Below the pieces are notes generated by a model. The model worked only from the letters and a program-made list of their open reading frames with translations, was not told the DNA's origin and made no database searches. A program made the translations under genes and the position numbers. Shown piece by piece: positions 1 through 7,703 of a DNA stretch of 18,912 bases (the stretch's first letter is position 1; each line of letters starts with the position of its first letter). This DNA is from Bacillota bacterium (GTDB taxonomy: Bacteria; Bacillota; Clostridia; Acetivibrionales; DTU013): assembly GCA_023433505.1 (NCBI GenBank), contig JAEZCO010000100.1, forward strand, positions 1 to 18,912, given 5' to 3'.

Positions 1-55
1 GGCGACCACTGGTCGCCCACCTCAGAAGGACTTTGGATGGCGATCAATGATCGCC
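1..55. repeat. Two tandem 17-bp palindromes (extragenic palindromic repeat)
   Basis: Positions 1-17 read GGCGACCA-C-TGGTCGCC and 39-55 read GGCGATCA-A-TGATCGCC. Each is a perfect 8-1-8 inverted repeat. The two copies share the same design and differ at one stem pair (C:G against T:A), so pairing is kept. They start 38 bases apart, downstream of the histidine kinase gene on the minus strand. The first copy touches the window edge, so the array may continue outside. They resemble dispersed REP-type stem-loops; a role in termination or mRNA 3'-end protection is inference. Confidence 0.6.
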
Positions 56-96
56 GCTACATCTTTTTATTCTCATGTGTGCCACTTATGGCATGG

Positions 97-190
97 ACAT
101 TGCGAGGAGCTTGCGACGCGGCAATCTCAGCGTCTGACCAGGATTGCATCCTTGAGATTGCCGCGCTCCACTGCGTTTCGCTATGACAAC
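97..190. repeat. Imperfect inverted-repeat element (REP/MITE-like)
   Basis: A perfect 13-bp inverted repeat (CGCGGCAATCTCA at 117-129, TGAGATTGCCGCG at 153-165) lies inside looser outer arms. The left side begins ATTGCGAGGAGC and the right side ends GCTATGACAA, an imperfect mirror. The layout is like the short GC-rich repeats with an ATTGCGA...CAATCTC/GAGATTG...CAATGACA theme that are dispersed in many bacterial genomes; this link is from memory. No coding potential is seen. It lies in the 216-base gap after the kinase gene and could act in transcript 3'-end formation. Confidence 0.5.
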
Positions 191-216
191 TCCGCAACCG
201 GCGCAAAGGAATATAA

Positions 217-1710
217 TTAATTGTCAGCAGGGCGAGGGCTTGCCGCTTTGGGCAGCCTTATCCGAATGCGTGTCCCTTTTCCCAGTTCACTTTCGAAATG
301 GATGACGTCTTTGCCATAATAAATCTCAAGCCTTCTTACTACATTGATTACGCCGATCCCCCGCTGGGAATTCTGGTTTAAGCTCTTGTCGCTGATTTGC
401 TTGAGCACTTCCCGGGACATTCCTATCCCATTATCCTCAATGACGATCTCAATGATGTCCTCTTTTTCACGTATGCTCAGTTCAAGGACCCCTTTTCCTT
501 CCTTAGGCTCCAGGCCGTGGAGGATGGCATTTTCGACAAAGGGCTGGACAATCATGCTTGGAATGCTGAAATTCAAAACGGCGTCGTCGACATCAATTCT
601 ATACTCTATCCTGTTTCCATGCCGTGTACGCTGTATATAAAGATAGTTTTGAATTATTTCCAGCTCATCCTTCAAAAGCACCTGCGCATTAAGCTTCCGC
701 AAATTGTATTGAAGAATGTTTGACATACTCTCGATCATCTTCCTGGTTTGACTGGCTTCCTCGATTTCCGCCAGTGTCGTAATACTGTTCAAGGTGTTAA
801 ATAAAAAGTGGGGATTGATCTGGGACTGCAAAAAGTTGAGCTCCGACTGATTCAGCAGGTTGGTCACTTCAAGATTTTTTATTTCCTGCTCCTTGAGCTG
901 CTTTTCAACAGACGCTTTTTCCTTGATTCTTTCAATCAGTATTTTTATTTGGGATATCATGTAATCAAAGGACTCGATGAGCACATTGATCTCTTCGTTG
1001 GTACTCAATTCAAGCTTATCTACGTCCAACTCCCCCCTGGCCACTTTTTTCAGCCTTAAAACAAGCTGATGGATCGGCACCGATATCTGCCTTGAAAACA
1101 CTACGGCAAAGAAAATACAGAGGATGGTGATAAATATCGTCAGGATGTAGGTCAGGCTTTCCCCGGCTTTGATCCGTTCTCCGAAAACCGAATAGTAGCC
1201 CTGTATGCCTGTCAATTTTATAATCAATACGTTTTTTATTTCGTCCTGGATATAGCCCTTGATCCGGAAAAGCTCCTGAACGGATTGGTTTATGTAGATT
1301 TTGCCCACACCGGTGTCATACATTTCCACTATTTTCGAAGCTTTTTCATCAAAGGTAAGCAGCATGCTCCGGATATTCCGGAAATTCACATAGGTATCCT
1401 CGGTGCTCCTCTCCTTAAGCTCACTCATTTTGCCAATCAATCTGCGGGTACTGTTGGAATAATCCGCGATATATTCGCGGCTTCCGCTGTGGGAATAGTT
1501 GTCGATCCTGTCGTAAAGCTTATCGGTTTCAATGGACACGGACTGGATGGCCACCGACACATTTACCATATCATAAAAGCTGGCGTAGAAGGCTTTGAAG
1601 TTGTATATCAAAAAAATGGTCAGCAGAAACATCAGAATGATGATGATCAAAAAATATGCAATGAGCTTTCTCCTTAAGGATGAGCCTTTAAAATACTTTA
1701 TATTTGCCAT
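217..1710 (-). CDS. YesM-like membrane sensor histidine kinase
   Basis: A 497-residue kinase of the LytS/YesM type (His_kinase PF06580 plus HATPase_c). Two membrane segments (about 15-36 and 187-207) enclose an extracellular sensor region of about 150 residues. A HAMP segment (about 208-262) and a coiled linker (about 262-292) follow. The phospho-acceptor is His301 in QINPHFLFNTLNS. The N box is FVENA with Asn394, the G1 box is EDNGIGM (426-431), and GIGV (451-454) gives the second glycine patch. All catalytic features are intact. The ATG at 1710 is preceded by GGAG at a spacing of 6. The gene lies 29 bases downstream of the response regulator gene and is surely co-transcribed with it. In this family such pairs sense extracellular sugars and switch on importer operons, so the adjacent ABC importer is the likely target. 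That assignment is inference; the family call is firm. Confidence 0.92.
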   Translation of the reverse strand: MANIKYFKGSSLRRKLIAYFLIIIILMFLLTIFLIYNFKAFYASFYDMVNVSVAIQSVSIETDKLYDRIDNYSHSGSREYIADYSNSTRRLIGKMSELKERSTEDTYVNFRNIRSMLLTFDEKASKIVEMYDTGVGKIYINQSVQELFRIKGYIQDEIKNVLIIKLTGIQGYYSVFGERIKAGESLTYILTIFITILCIFFAVVFSRQISVPIHQLVLRLKKVARGELDVDKLELSTNEEINVLIESFDYMISQIKILIERIKEKASVEKQLKEQEIKNLEVTNLLNQSELNFLQSQINPHFLFNTLNSITTLAEIEEASQTRKMIESMSNILQYNLRKLNAQVLLKDELEIIQNYLYIQRTRHGNRIEYRIDVDDAVLNFSIPSMIVQPFVENAILHGLEPKEGKGVLELSIREKEDIIEIVIEDNGIGMSREVLKQISDKSLNQNSQRGIGVINVVRRLEIYYGKDVIHFESELGKGTRIRIRLPKAASPRPADN

Positions 1711-1739
1711 TTCCCGCTCCGGTCCACACTTTATTTTAC

Positions 1740-3335
1740 CTACAGGCTGTCCCTGTAATGCTTTGGGGTCATCCCCGTCACTTTTTTAAACAGCCTGCAG
1801 AAGTAGTTCACATCCGAATAACCCACCAAATTGCTGATTTCCTTAATATTATTATCCGTTGACTTCATCAGCTTTGCGGCATAGTTCATTCTTTTTTCCG
1901 TGAGATATTCGACAAAGCTCTTTCCCGTCTCTTCCTTGAAAACCTTGCTGAAATATTGGGAGGTCAGGCCGGCTTCCTCCGCTGCCGTTTCAAGGGTTAT
2001 GTCCCTGTTCAGATTCTTTGTCACATACTCATGGACCTTTTTTATTTTGCTTACATCTTTTATCTGCCGGAAGTCCTCCGTAATTTGCAGAAGCTTGGAC
2101 ACATTGGTCCTGCACCAGAAGATCAATTCCTCCCGCTCTTCAATGGCGCTGATCTCCGATATCAGGCCTGCGGCAGCCAGATGGTCGATCCCTATGCCCA
2201 ACTGCAATATGGTCCTTTTGAGAACAATGACCAGCATGCTGATATATTCCTTTAAGACCGGCGTCGTGGCGCTGCTGCTGAAAATATTGCTTATCATGTC
2301 CTGGGCCAGCTCTTTCACACGGGAAAAGTTACCGATTCTAAGCTCTTCCAGCAGTTCGTTTTCCAAAGTCAGGGGATAGGAGGGCAGGCTGTTTGCGGAA
2401 TCATTCCGGTAAAGGCTGAAATGAACGATACTATTGCTCTTGATTGCTTCACGCACTGCAATATTGGCTTCATTGAAGGAATCCCTGAAGCTTCTTATCT
2501 CCCGGTAAGGCGCCCCTATGCCAATGGCGGCTTCAATCCCCGTTATGACCTTGATCCTGTGTTTTATTTCAGCAGCTACAGTCATAGCTTCATTCACGAT
2601 GGACTTTTCAGCATTCTCCTCCTTGACTAAAATGAAAGCAACAATGATATTTCCTACAGGGTTGCCCAGAATGCATTTTATAAACAGGGGCAGATGCTTA
2701 TCCACCACATTCTGCACTTTATCCCTGAATATCTTGTTTCTTATGGATTCATTGATGTTTTCCGCATTGGTCTGGCTGAAGGAAATCAGCATGAAATACC
2801 CTACATCCACATCGCCCTTTAAAAAATTCATGTAGCTTCTGATTTCGTTCACATCCACATTCCCGCTGACAATGGCGGTTATCAGCTCCCTTTCAATAAA
2901 GGGCTTGACGATCTTTATTTTGCTTTCCACCTGCTCGGAAAGATTGGCCTTATTTTTATCCTCGTCCATGGTATCCAGGATCCTGTTGATCTTTTTGATC
3001 ACGTCCTCTTTTTTAAAAGGCTTCAGCAAATAGCCCTTTACCCCGATATCCAGCGCCTTCTGCACATAATCGAAGTTATCATAGGCAGAGATCACAAGGA
3101 TATTGGTATCGGGAAACTGGTTCAATATTTCCTCCGACGCTTCAATCCCGGTCATGCCCGGCATTTTTATATCCATGGCGACGATATCCGGCCTGAGCTT
3201 CCTCACCATCTCCACCGCCTGGCTGCCGCTCTCGGCTTCGCCCACGATTTCAATATTGGAAAAGTTCTTGGATAGGAGGGTTTTAAAGGCATACCGGGCA
3301 AGTGCCTCATCGTCGGCAATCAGCAATTTAAACAA
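1740..3335 (-). CDS. YesN-like AraC-type response regulator
   Basis: A 531-residue response regulator. The N-terminal receiver domain (about 1-120) has the acidic pair in IADDE, the phosphorylation site Asp55 in VAMDIKMPG, the switch residues in VISAYD and Lys105 in LLKPF. A long central region (about 125-420) with no clear motif is usual for YesN proteins. The C-terminal AraC double helix-turn-helix (about 428-531) includes AAEEAGLTSQYFSKVFKE and ISNLVGYSDVNYFCRLFKK. The start is TTG at 3335, with GAGGAA upstream; it is chosen because the receiver begins at once (MFKLLIADDE). The gene lies between the degenerate kinase-like gene and the intact kinase gene and is the DNA-binding output of the cassette. 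Its likely target is the importer promoter at about 8700-8800 and/or its own operon (inference). Confidence 0.93.
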   Translation of the reverse strand: MFKLLIADDEALARYAFKTLLSKNFSNIEIVGEAESGSQAVEMVRKLRPDIVAMDIKMPGMTGIEASEEILNQFPDTNILVISAYDNFDYVQKALDIGVKGYLLKPFKKEDVIKKINRILDTMDEDKNKANLSEQVESKIKIVKPFIERELITAIVSGNVDVNEIRSYMNFLKGDVDVGYFMLISFSQTNAENINESIRNKIFRDKVQNVVDKHLPLFIKCILGNPVGNIIVAFILVKEENAEKSIVNEAMTVAAEIKHRIKVITGIEAAIGIGAPYREIRSFRDSFNEANIAVREAIKSNSIVHFSLYRNDSANSLPSYPLTLENELLEELRIGNFSRVKELAQDMISNIFSSSATTPVLKEYISMLVIVLKRTILQLGIGIDHLAAAGLISEISAIEEREELIFWCRTNVSKLLQITEDFRQIKDVSKIKKVHEYVTKNLNRDITLETAAEEAGLTSQYFSKVFKEETGKSFVEYLTEKRMNYAAKLMKSTDNNIKEISNLVGYSDVNYFCRLFKKVTGMTPKHYRDSL

Positions 3336-3364
3336 AGAAATCGTTCCTCGCTTTCTTCGAAGAC

Positions 3365-3808
3365 TCAGGAGCTCAGGTCCATCTCATGGCAGTATTCCCG
3401 ATTGTCTGTCAGTACTAGTATCAACATAAGGTTATGGTCATCCTTCACTTTAAATGAAATCTTAAATACGATGGGCGCTATGCTCTGTTCCATATAGGAA
3501 ACAAGTATGCCGTCAAAAAAACCGATCACCGACAGCCGGGGAATGAAAACGGCCTTATACCGGTCATCATTGGCAAGGCTCACGCTGAACCGGTCGTCAT
3601 TACGCACCTTCAGGATCGCAAGATACCGGCCGAAAACCTCCAGTTCATTGTAAAGCGTCACCGACTGCATCGTATTGACAAAATACCGGAAGACCTCGTT
3701 GGTATTTTCCAACAGCGCCAGGGTCCCATAGGCTTCTTCGACAAAAGCCAATTGGGTAGAGTTCACCAAAACGCCCTGAATTATATCATTCATTCTATCC
3801 TGTTCCAA
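3365..3808 (-). CDS. Stand-alone degenerate histidine-kinase-like protein (pseudo-kinase)
   Basis: A 147-residue soluble protein, first in the operon with the response regulator and kinase. The best start is TTG at 3808: AGGAGG (3815-3820) lies 6 bases ahead, whereas the next ATG (3793) is 21 bases away and the frame opens further upstream only at a TTG without a site. It aligns along most of its length with the dimerisation and early ATP-binding part of the kinase encoded two genes downstream. TLALLE matches TTLAEIEE, ELEVFGRYLAILKVRNDDR matches ELEIIQNYLYIQRTRHGNR, and IPRLSVIGFFDGI matches IPSMIVQPFVENA. In that alignment the acceptor His becomes Thr18, the N-box Asn becomes Gly100, and the G1 box DNGIG becomes DNREY. 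The chain ends there, so the glycine-rich ATP lid is absent. It cannot be a working kinase. A role as a binding partner or modulator of the kinase is inference; I know no named family for it. Confidence 0.75.
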   Translation of the reverse strand: MEQDRMNDIIQGVLVNSTQLAFVEEAYGTLALLENTNEVFRYFVNTMQSVTLYNELEVFGRYLAILKVRNDDRFSVSLANDDRYKAVFIPRLSVIGFFDGILVSYMEQSIAPIVFKISFKVKDDHNLMLILVLTDNREYCHEMDLSS

Positions 3809-3841
3809 GCAGTCCCTCCTCACTTGCTTTAGATTCAATCC

Positions 3842-3887
3842 ATTATATCATCGGATATAGTATATAATATAGACAAACGCTAACCAA
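3842..3887 (-). promoter_or_regulatory. Probable sigma-A promoter of the signalling operon
   Basis: On the minus strand TTGGTT (3882-3887) and TATACT (3859-3864) are separated by 17 bases. A perfect TATAAT also lies at 3842-3847 without a good -35 element. The region sits between the terminator at 3901-3929 and the AGGAGG of the pseudo-kinase gene, so the three signalling genes probably form their own transcription unit. Confidence 0.45.
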
Positions 3888-3900
3888 AATATATAATAGC

Positions 3901-3929
3901 AAAAAGAGCAGCTTTAACTGCTCCTTTTA
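3901..3929 (-). terminator. Rho-independent terminator of the importer operon
   Basis: The stem AGAGCAG / CTGCTC(C) closes around CTTTAA (arms 3905-3911 and 3918-3924). On the minus strand it is followed by a run of five T (3905-3901). It lies 33 bases past the stop codon of the URO-D-family gene and ahead of the signalling operon promoter. The stem also has T-rich sequence on the plus strand side. Confidence 0.75.
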
Positions 3930-3961
3930 GTATGAACCTAGCTCGGCTCAATCCCGCCTAT

Positions 3962-5128
3962 TCAATAAACGCCATATTCCTGCAAAGTTTCCCACATAGC
4001 CATAAAATTTTCCGGCGGCACATCGCTTTGAACATTGTGGACCGCCGCAAATACGAAGCCTCCGCCGCCGGCCAGATCCGCAATCCTTCTTTTGACCTCT
4101 TCCCTTACCTCGGCGGGAGTCCCGAAGGGAAGTATGCGTTGGGTATCCACCCCGCCGCCCCAGAAGGTCATATCCTTTCCAAACTCCCTTTTCAGAACCT
4201 TTGTATCAATGCCTGCAGCATTTACCTGAACAGGGTTGAGAATATCCACCCCTTCTTCAATCAGATAAGGGATCAAGGGTGTGACTGCCCCGCAGGTATG
4301 GTAGAATATATAAACCTTGTTCTGAGCCCTTTTCTTAATGAACTCAAACAGCTTTTTATGGTATGGATGCACGATCTTTTTATATAGATCCGCCGAACAC
4401 AAAAGGCTGTTCTGTGTGGCAAGGTCGTCCGCTTCGGAAACGACCAGCACGTTATTTCCTACCGTATCAAGGGCTTTTCCCCAATACTGCATTTTGAGCT
4501 CCGTAATCTTATCCATCAAGGCATGGGCATACTCTTCATTCAGCATCATATCGCAGAAAAACTTCTCAAATCCGCTCATCCAGAGGGCTGTTTCCCATAT
4601 TCCCGCGTATTGCCTGCCCAGAATATAAGCCTTTTTATCTTCAAACACATATTTATCCGCTCTTTGCTTCAGAGTGGCGAATCTTGCGGCATCCAAAGGG
4701 TCCGGCCAGGGAAACGCATTGATTTCCTCTATTGTTTCCGCGTACTCAAGAGGTCTTTTCTGCATATCGTAGTAATGCCCGTTTTCTACAGGCATTTTCC
4801 ATTCAATGCCCCATTCATCTGTCATCCGGTAATATTCCCCGTCTACTTCCGCATCCCTTGCAAGGCCTTTTTGGGAGGGAGCATCAGGATCCGCGCACCG
4901 GACGTCGATTTTCAGCCTTTCAATGACATCCTCATCCACCCTCGCCAGCTGCTGCATCACATCCACCAGCTCCGTATCTTTTTCAGGCAGGCCAAGGTAT
5001 TTGCGCAATTTTACATAACTGTGCCTGTTAATTCCGGTCAGAACGCTGCCGCCCAGATCAAACGGCAGGCGGTCGGGCTCCTTGTGCTCCAATATGGCTT
5101 TTACCCTTTCGAAACTTGAGTATTGCAT
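3962..5128 (-). CDS. Uroporphyrinogen decarboxylase (URO-D) family protein
   Basis: A 388-residue protein of the URO-D superfamily (PF01208), which holds haem HemE and the cobamide-dependent methyltransferases MtaA/MtbA/CmuA. Family marks are the N-terminal RVKAILEHKEPDRLPFDLGG, the WGIEWK and WPDP segments, FYHTCG (His277, Cys279), the barrel segment GVDILNPVQVNA, and the C-terminal HNVQSDVPPENFMAMWETL. It is not HemE: the HemE N-terminal substrate-binding signature is missing and HTCG is the zinc-type motif of the methyltransferase branch. The third zinc ligand, a Cys near PPE in MtaA, is not seen; His364 stands there. The ATG at 5128 follows GGAGG at a spacing of 9 and lies inside the 3' end of the permease gene (28-base overlap), so translation is coupled to the importer. 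It may act on a methylated or otherwise modified imported compound. The substrate is unknown and no corrinoid protein gene is in the window. Confidence 0.85.
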   Translation of the reverse strand: MQYSSFERVKAILEHKEPDRLPFDLGGSVLTGINRHSYVKLRKYLGLPEKDTELVDVMQQLARVDEDVIERLKIDVRCADPDAPSQKGLARDAEVDGEYYRMTDEWGIEWKMPVENGHYYDMQKRPLEYAETIEEINAFPWPDPLDAARFATLKQRADKYVFEDKKAYILGRQYAGIWETALWMSGFEKFFCDMMLNEEYAHALMDKITELKMQYWGKALDTVGNNVLVVSEADDLATQNSLLCSADLYKKIVHPYHKKLFEFIKKRAQNKVYIFYHTCGAVTPLIPYLIEEGVDILNPVQVNAAGIDTKVLKREFGKDMTFWGGGVDTQRILPFGTPAEVREEVKRRIADLAGGGGFVFAAVHNVQSDVPPENFMAMWETLQEYGVY

Positions 5129-6102
5129 ACCTGTGCACCTCCTTTTTTACTTCTCTTTTTCTCTTTTCTTATTTTCCCAAACCGGTCAATGAGGACGGCA
5201 GTCAACAGGGTAGCCCCGATGACAAAGGTTTGCCAGTAGACGTCAACTCCCAAAAGCGTCAAAGCGTTTGTGATGAGCGCCATGAGCAAGGACCCCAGAA
5301 AAGCGCCGACAACAGTCCCTTCACCGCCCTGAAGGCTTGCGCCGCCAATGATGACAGCCGTTATGACCCTCAGCTCCAATCCGCTTCCGGCAGTCACCGA
5401 CGCCGAACCGAGCCTTGCGGTCATGACGATTCCTGCAAGGCCTGCAAGCAGTCCGACAATGACATAATTCAATATTTTTATTTTATCCACGGGAATTCCC
5501 GACAGGTGTGCCGCTTTCTCATTCCCGCCGATATAATAGTTCTGCCTGAAAAACCTGGATTTTCTTAATAGGATATCTCCTGTGACAATCAGGATCAACG
5601 CATACCAGATAGGCATCTGTATTCCCAGAAACGAGGCCTGCCCGATTGCTTCAAAGCCTTTGTCCAGCCCCGAGATGTTCTTGCCTCCGGTGATAATCAG
5701 CGTAAGACCCCTGAATATGCTTAAGCTGGCAAGAGTGGTCACAAACGGGTTTATACCGACCTTTGCGATAATAAATCCGTTAAAGAGGCCGATCAAAGCC
5801 CCTATGACCAGTCCGACCAATATTGCCAATACCGTCGTCAGGCCCGCTTTCATTGACAATGCTGTTGCGGCCCCTGTAAAAGCCACCACAGAGCCGACAG
5901 ACATGTCAAAGCCCCCGCTTACCATCAAATTCGTCATTCCCACCGCAATCAAGGCTTCAATGGAAAGACCCAGCAGAAGCGCCAGTATGTTGGACGTATT
6001 CATGAAATATGGTGAAGCAAAGCTCATAATGACAAATACGCCAAACACAATGGCAAAGATCATAAACTCCCTTTGTTTTGTTGCTTTCCTTAAGAAATCC
6101 AT
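5101..6102 (-). CDS. Sugar ABC transporter permease (RbsC-type)
   Basis: A 333-residue integral membrane permease of the BPD_transp_2 / RbsC family for the CUT2 class of sugar importers. About eight to ten hydrophobic segments can be seen. Typical family stretches are MVSGGFDMSVGS (after the second helix), NGFIIAKVGINPFVTTL, the GGNEKAAHLSGIPVDKIK cytoplasmic loop that meets the ATPase, and VIIGGASLQGGEGTVVGAFLG. The start ATG at 6102 overlaps the end of the ATPase gene by 13 bases, and the 3' end overlaps the URO-D gene by 28 bases. The four genes are therefore tightly coupled. The C-terminus is basic (KIRKEKKRSKKGG). The sugar transported cannot be told from sequence; ribose-, galactose-, xylose- and rhamnose-type importers share this fold. 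Confidence 0.93.
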   Translation of the reverse strand: MDFLRKATKQREFMIFAIVFGVFVIMSFASPYFMNTSNILALLLGLSIEALIAVGMTNLMVSGGFDMSVGSVVAFTGAATALSMKAGLTTVLAILVGLVIGALIGLFNGFIIAKVGINPFVTTLASLSIFRGLTLIITGGKNISGLDKGFEAIGQASFLGIQMPIWYALILIVTGDILLRKSRFFRQNYYIGGNEKAAHLSGIPVDKIKILNYVIVGLLAGLAGIVMTARLGSASVTAGSGLELRVITAVIIGGASLQGGEGTVVGAFLGSLLMALITNALTLLGVDVYWQTFVIGATLLTAVLIDRFGKIRKEKKRSKKGGAQVCNTQVSKG

Positions 6103-7622
6103 TTACCGCACCCTCTCCCATTGCTCTGGACACCGGCTGCCAAAGCGATTATGCTCTGTTCGTTCGCATCTTCCTTCGCCAATTCTCCGGCGATTTTACC
6201 TTCACGTATTACAATCACCCTATCACTGACCCCCAGAATCTCCGGCAGGTCTGAAGAAATCATGACGATTCCGACGCCGGTCCTGGCCAGCCTCCGCAAT
6301 AAGTCATATATATCGCTCTTTGCGCCTACATCCACTCCCCTTGTCGGTTCGTCGACAATCAAAAGCCTGGGGTTGATGCCGAACCATGCTGCCAGGAGCA
6401 CTTTCTGCTGATTCCCCCCCGAAAGGTTCCCTACGATCTGATCCGTACTCGGTGTGACTACGCAGAATTCATCTACGCAGGAATGCCCGTTGTCCTCCAC
6501 CAGCTTCTCATTGATAAAGCCATTGCTGCTGAAATCGTTGAGATGGTTTGCGATCAGATTGTTTTTTATACTGAAGTTCAAATAAAGGCCCTGGCTTTTC
6601 CGGTCTTCACTCATGTAGCCGATACGGTTTTTGATGGCTTCCATGGTGCTGCCGGTTTTTATTTCCTTTCCGTCAAGAAATATTTTTCCTTTTTCAATGG
6701 GCTCGGAGCCGAAGATGGCCCTGCCGATTTCCGTCCTGCCGGCGCCTACAAGCCCTGCAAGGCCCACAATTTCTCCGCTTCTTACGTTGAAGCTGATATG
6801 CTCGAAAACACCTTCGCGGCTTATATCCCTTGCTTCAAAAAGCATGTCGCCGATAGCGGCATCCGGGTCCCTTTTTCCATAGATGTTTTCAATTTTCCTG
6901 CCAACCATTTTGGTTACCAAAAAATCCTCGTCAATGTCTTTGACGTTTGCATCGCAGATATATTCCCCATCCCGCAAAACCGTGATGGTATCTGCAATTT
7001 CAAAAATTTCATGCAAATGGTGGGAAATATATATAAAGGAAATTCCTCTGTCTTTAAGGATCCTGATATTCTTGAACAGCTGCTTTACTTCAATCTCCGT
7101 CAGCGAGGAGGTGGGTTCATCCAGGATCAAAACCTTGGGGTTGAAGGAAATTGCCTTGAGTATTTCCACCACCTGCTGATTGGCGATGGACAACTCCTTG
7201 ACCAGGGTCTCCGGATGAATATAATCAATGCCAAACATGCTTAACATTTCAACGGTCTGCCGATTTAGCTTCTTCCAGTCAATCAAATTCAATGCTTTTG
7301 TGGGCTGCCTGTTGGCAAAAATGTTTTCTGCGACACTCAGGTTCGGGACCAGGCTCAATTCCTGATAAACAATGCTGATCCCCTTTTCATTTGCATCCTG
7401 GGCTGAATTAAAGCTCACCTTTTCTCCGTCCAGGAATATTTCACCTTCGTCGGGCCTGTAGATTCCTCCCAAAGTCAGCATCAACGTACTTTTACCCGCT
7501 CCGTTCTCGCCGACAAGCGCATGAACTTCGCCCTTTTGAATCCGGAGGTTTACACAACTGAGGGCCTTAACCCCCGGGAAGGTCTTTACAATCCCTTTCG
7601 CTTCCAATATATACCCTGACAT
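6090..7622 (-). CDS. Sugar ABC transporter ATP-binding protein (RbsA-type, two NBDs)
   Basis: A 510-residue tandem ATPase of CUT2 sugar importers. The first domain has Walker A GENGAGKST, the altered signature LSIANQQVVE, Walker B VLILDEPTSSL and the switch histidine in YISHH. The second domain has the degenerate Walker A GLVGAGRTE, the full signature LSGGNQQK and Walker B LLIVDEPTRGVD. This asymmetry is normal for RbsA/MglA. The frame opens at a GTG (7631), but the ATG at 7622 is preferred because GTG lies only 3 bases after the AGAAGG ribosome site. The gene follows the binding-protein gene after an 81-base gap holding a strong hairpin, and overlaps the permease gene by 13 bases. It energises sugar import; the substrate is unknown. 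Confidence 0.93.
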   Translation of the reverse strand: MSGYILEAKGIVKTFPGVKALSCVNLRIQKGEVHALVGENGAGKSTLMLTLGGIYRPDEGEIFLDGEKVSFNSAQDANEKGISIVYQELSLVPNLSVAENIFANRQPTKALNLIDWKKLNRQTVEMLSMFGIDYIHPETLVKELSIANQQVVEILKAISFNPKVLILDEPTSSLTEIEVKQLFKNIRILKDRGISFIYISHHLHEIFEIADTITVLRDGEYICDANVKDIDEDFLVTKMVGRKIENIYGKRDPDAAIGDMLFEARDISREGVFEHISFNVRSGEIVGLAGLVGAGRTEIGRAIFGSEPIEKGKIFLDGKEIKTGSTMEAIKNRIGYMSEDRKSQGLYLNFSIKNNLIANHLNDFSSNGFINEKLVEDNGHSCVDEFCVVTPSTDQIVGNLSGGNQQKVLLAAWFGINPRLLIVDEPTRGVDVGAKSDIYDLLRRLARTGVGIVMISSDLPEILGVSDRVIVIREGKIAGELAKEDANEQSIIALAAGVQSNGRGCGKWIS

Positions 7623-7657
7623 TTCAAACACCTGCCTTCTCTTTAGGGTAACATACC

Positions 7658-7683
7658 ACAGCCCGGGACTGAACCCGGGCTGT
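7658..7683 (-). promoter_or_regulatory. Strong intercistronic hairpin between binding protein and ATPase genes
   Basis: A perfect 10-bp stem (ACAGCCCGGG at 7658-7667, CCCGGGCTGT at 7674-7683) closes a 6-base loop. There is no T run on either side, so full termination is unlikely. In binding-protein operons such hairpins stabilise the upstream mRNA or attenuate downstream expression, giving excess binding protein over transporter. The structure is seen; the role is inferred from that precedent. Confidence 0.6.
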
Positions 7684-7703
7684 AGAGATCGGATATCTTT
7701 TAT

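Noticed and set aside
3962..5128. Annotation of the URO-D-family gene as haem-biosynthetic hemE
   Set aside because: The HemE N-terminal signature is absent, HTCG points to the methyltransferase-like branch, there are no other haem genes, and the gene is coupled to a sugar importer.
6483..7244. Plus-strand open frame of 253 codons opposite the ABC ATPase gene
   Set aside because: The opposite strand encodes an intact RbsA-type ATPase with all motifs; the plus frame has no known domain or start signal.
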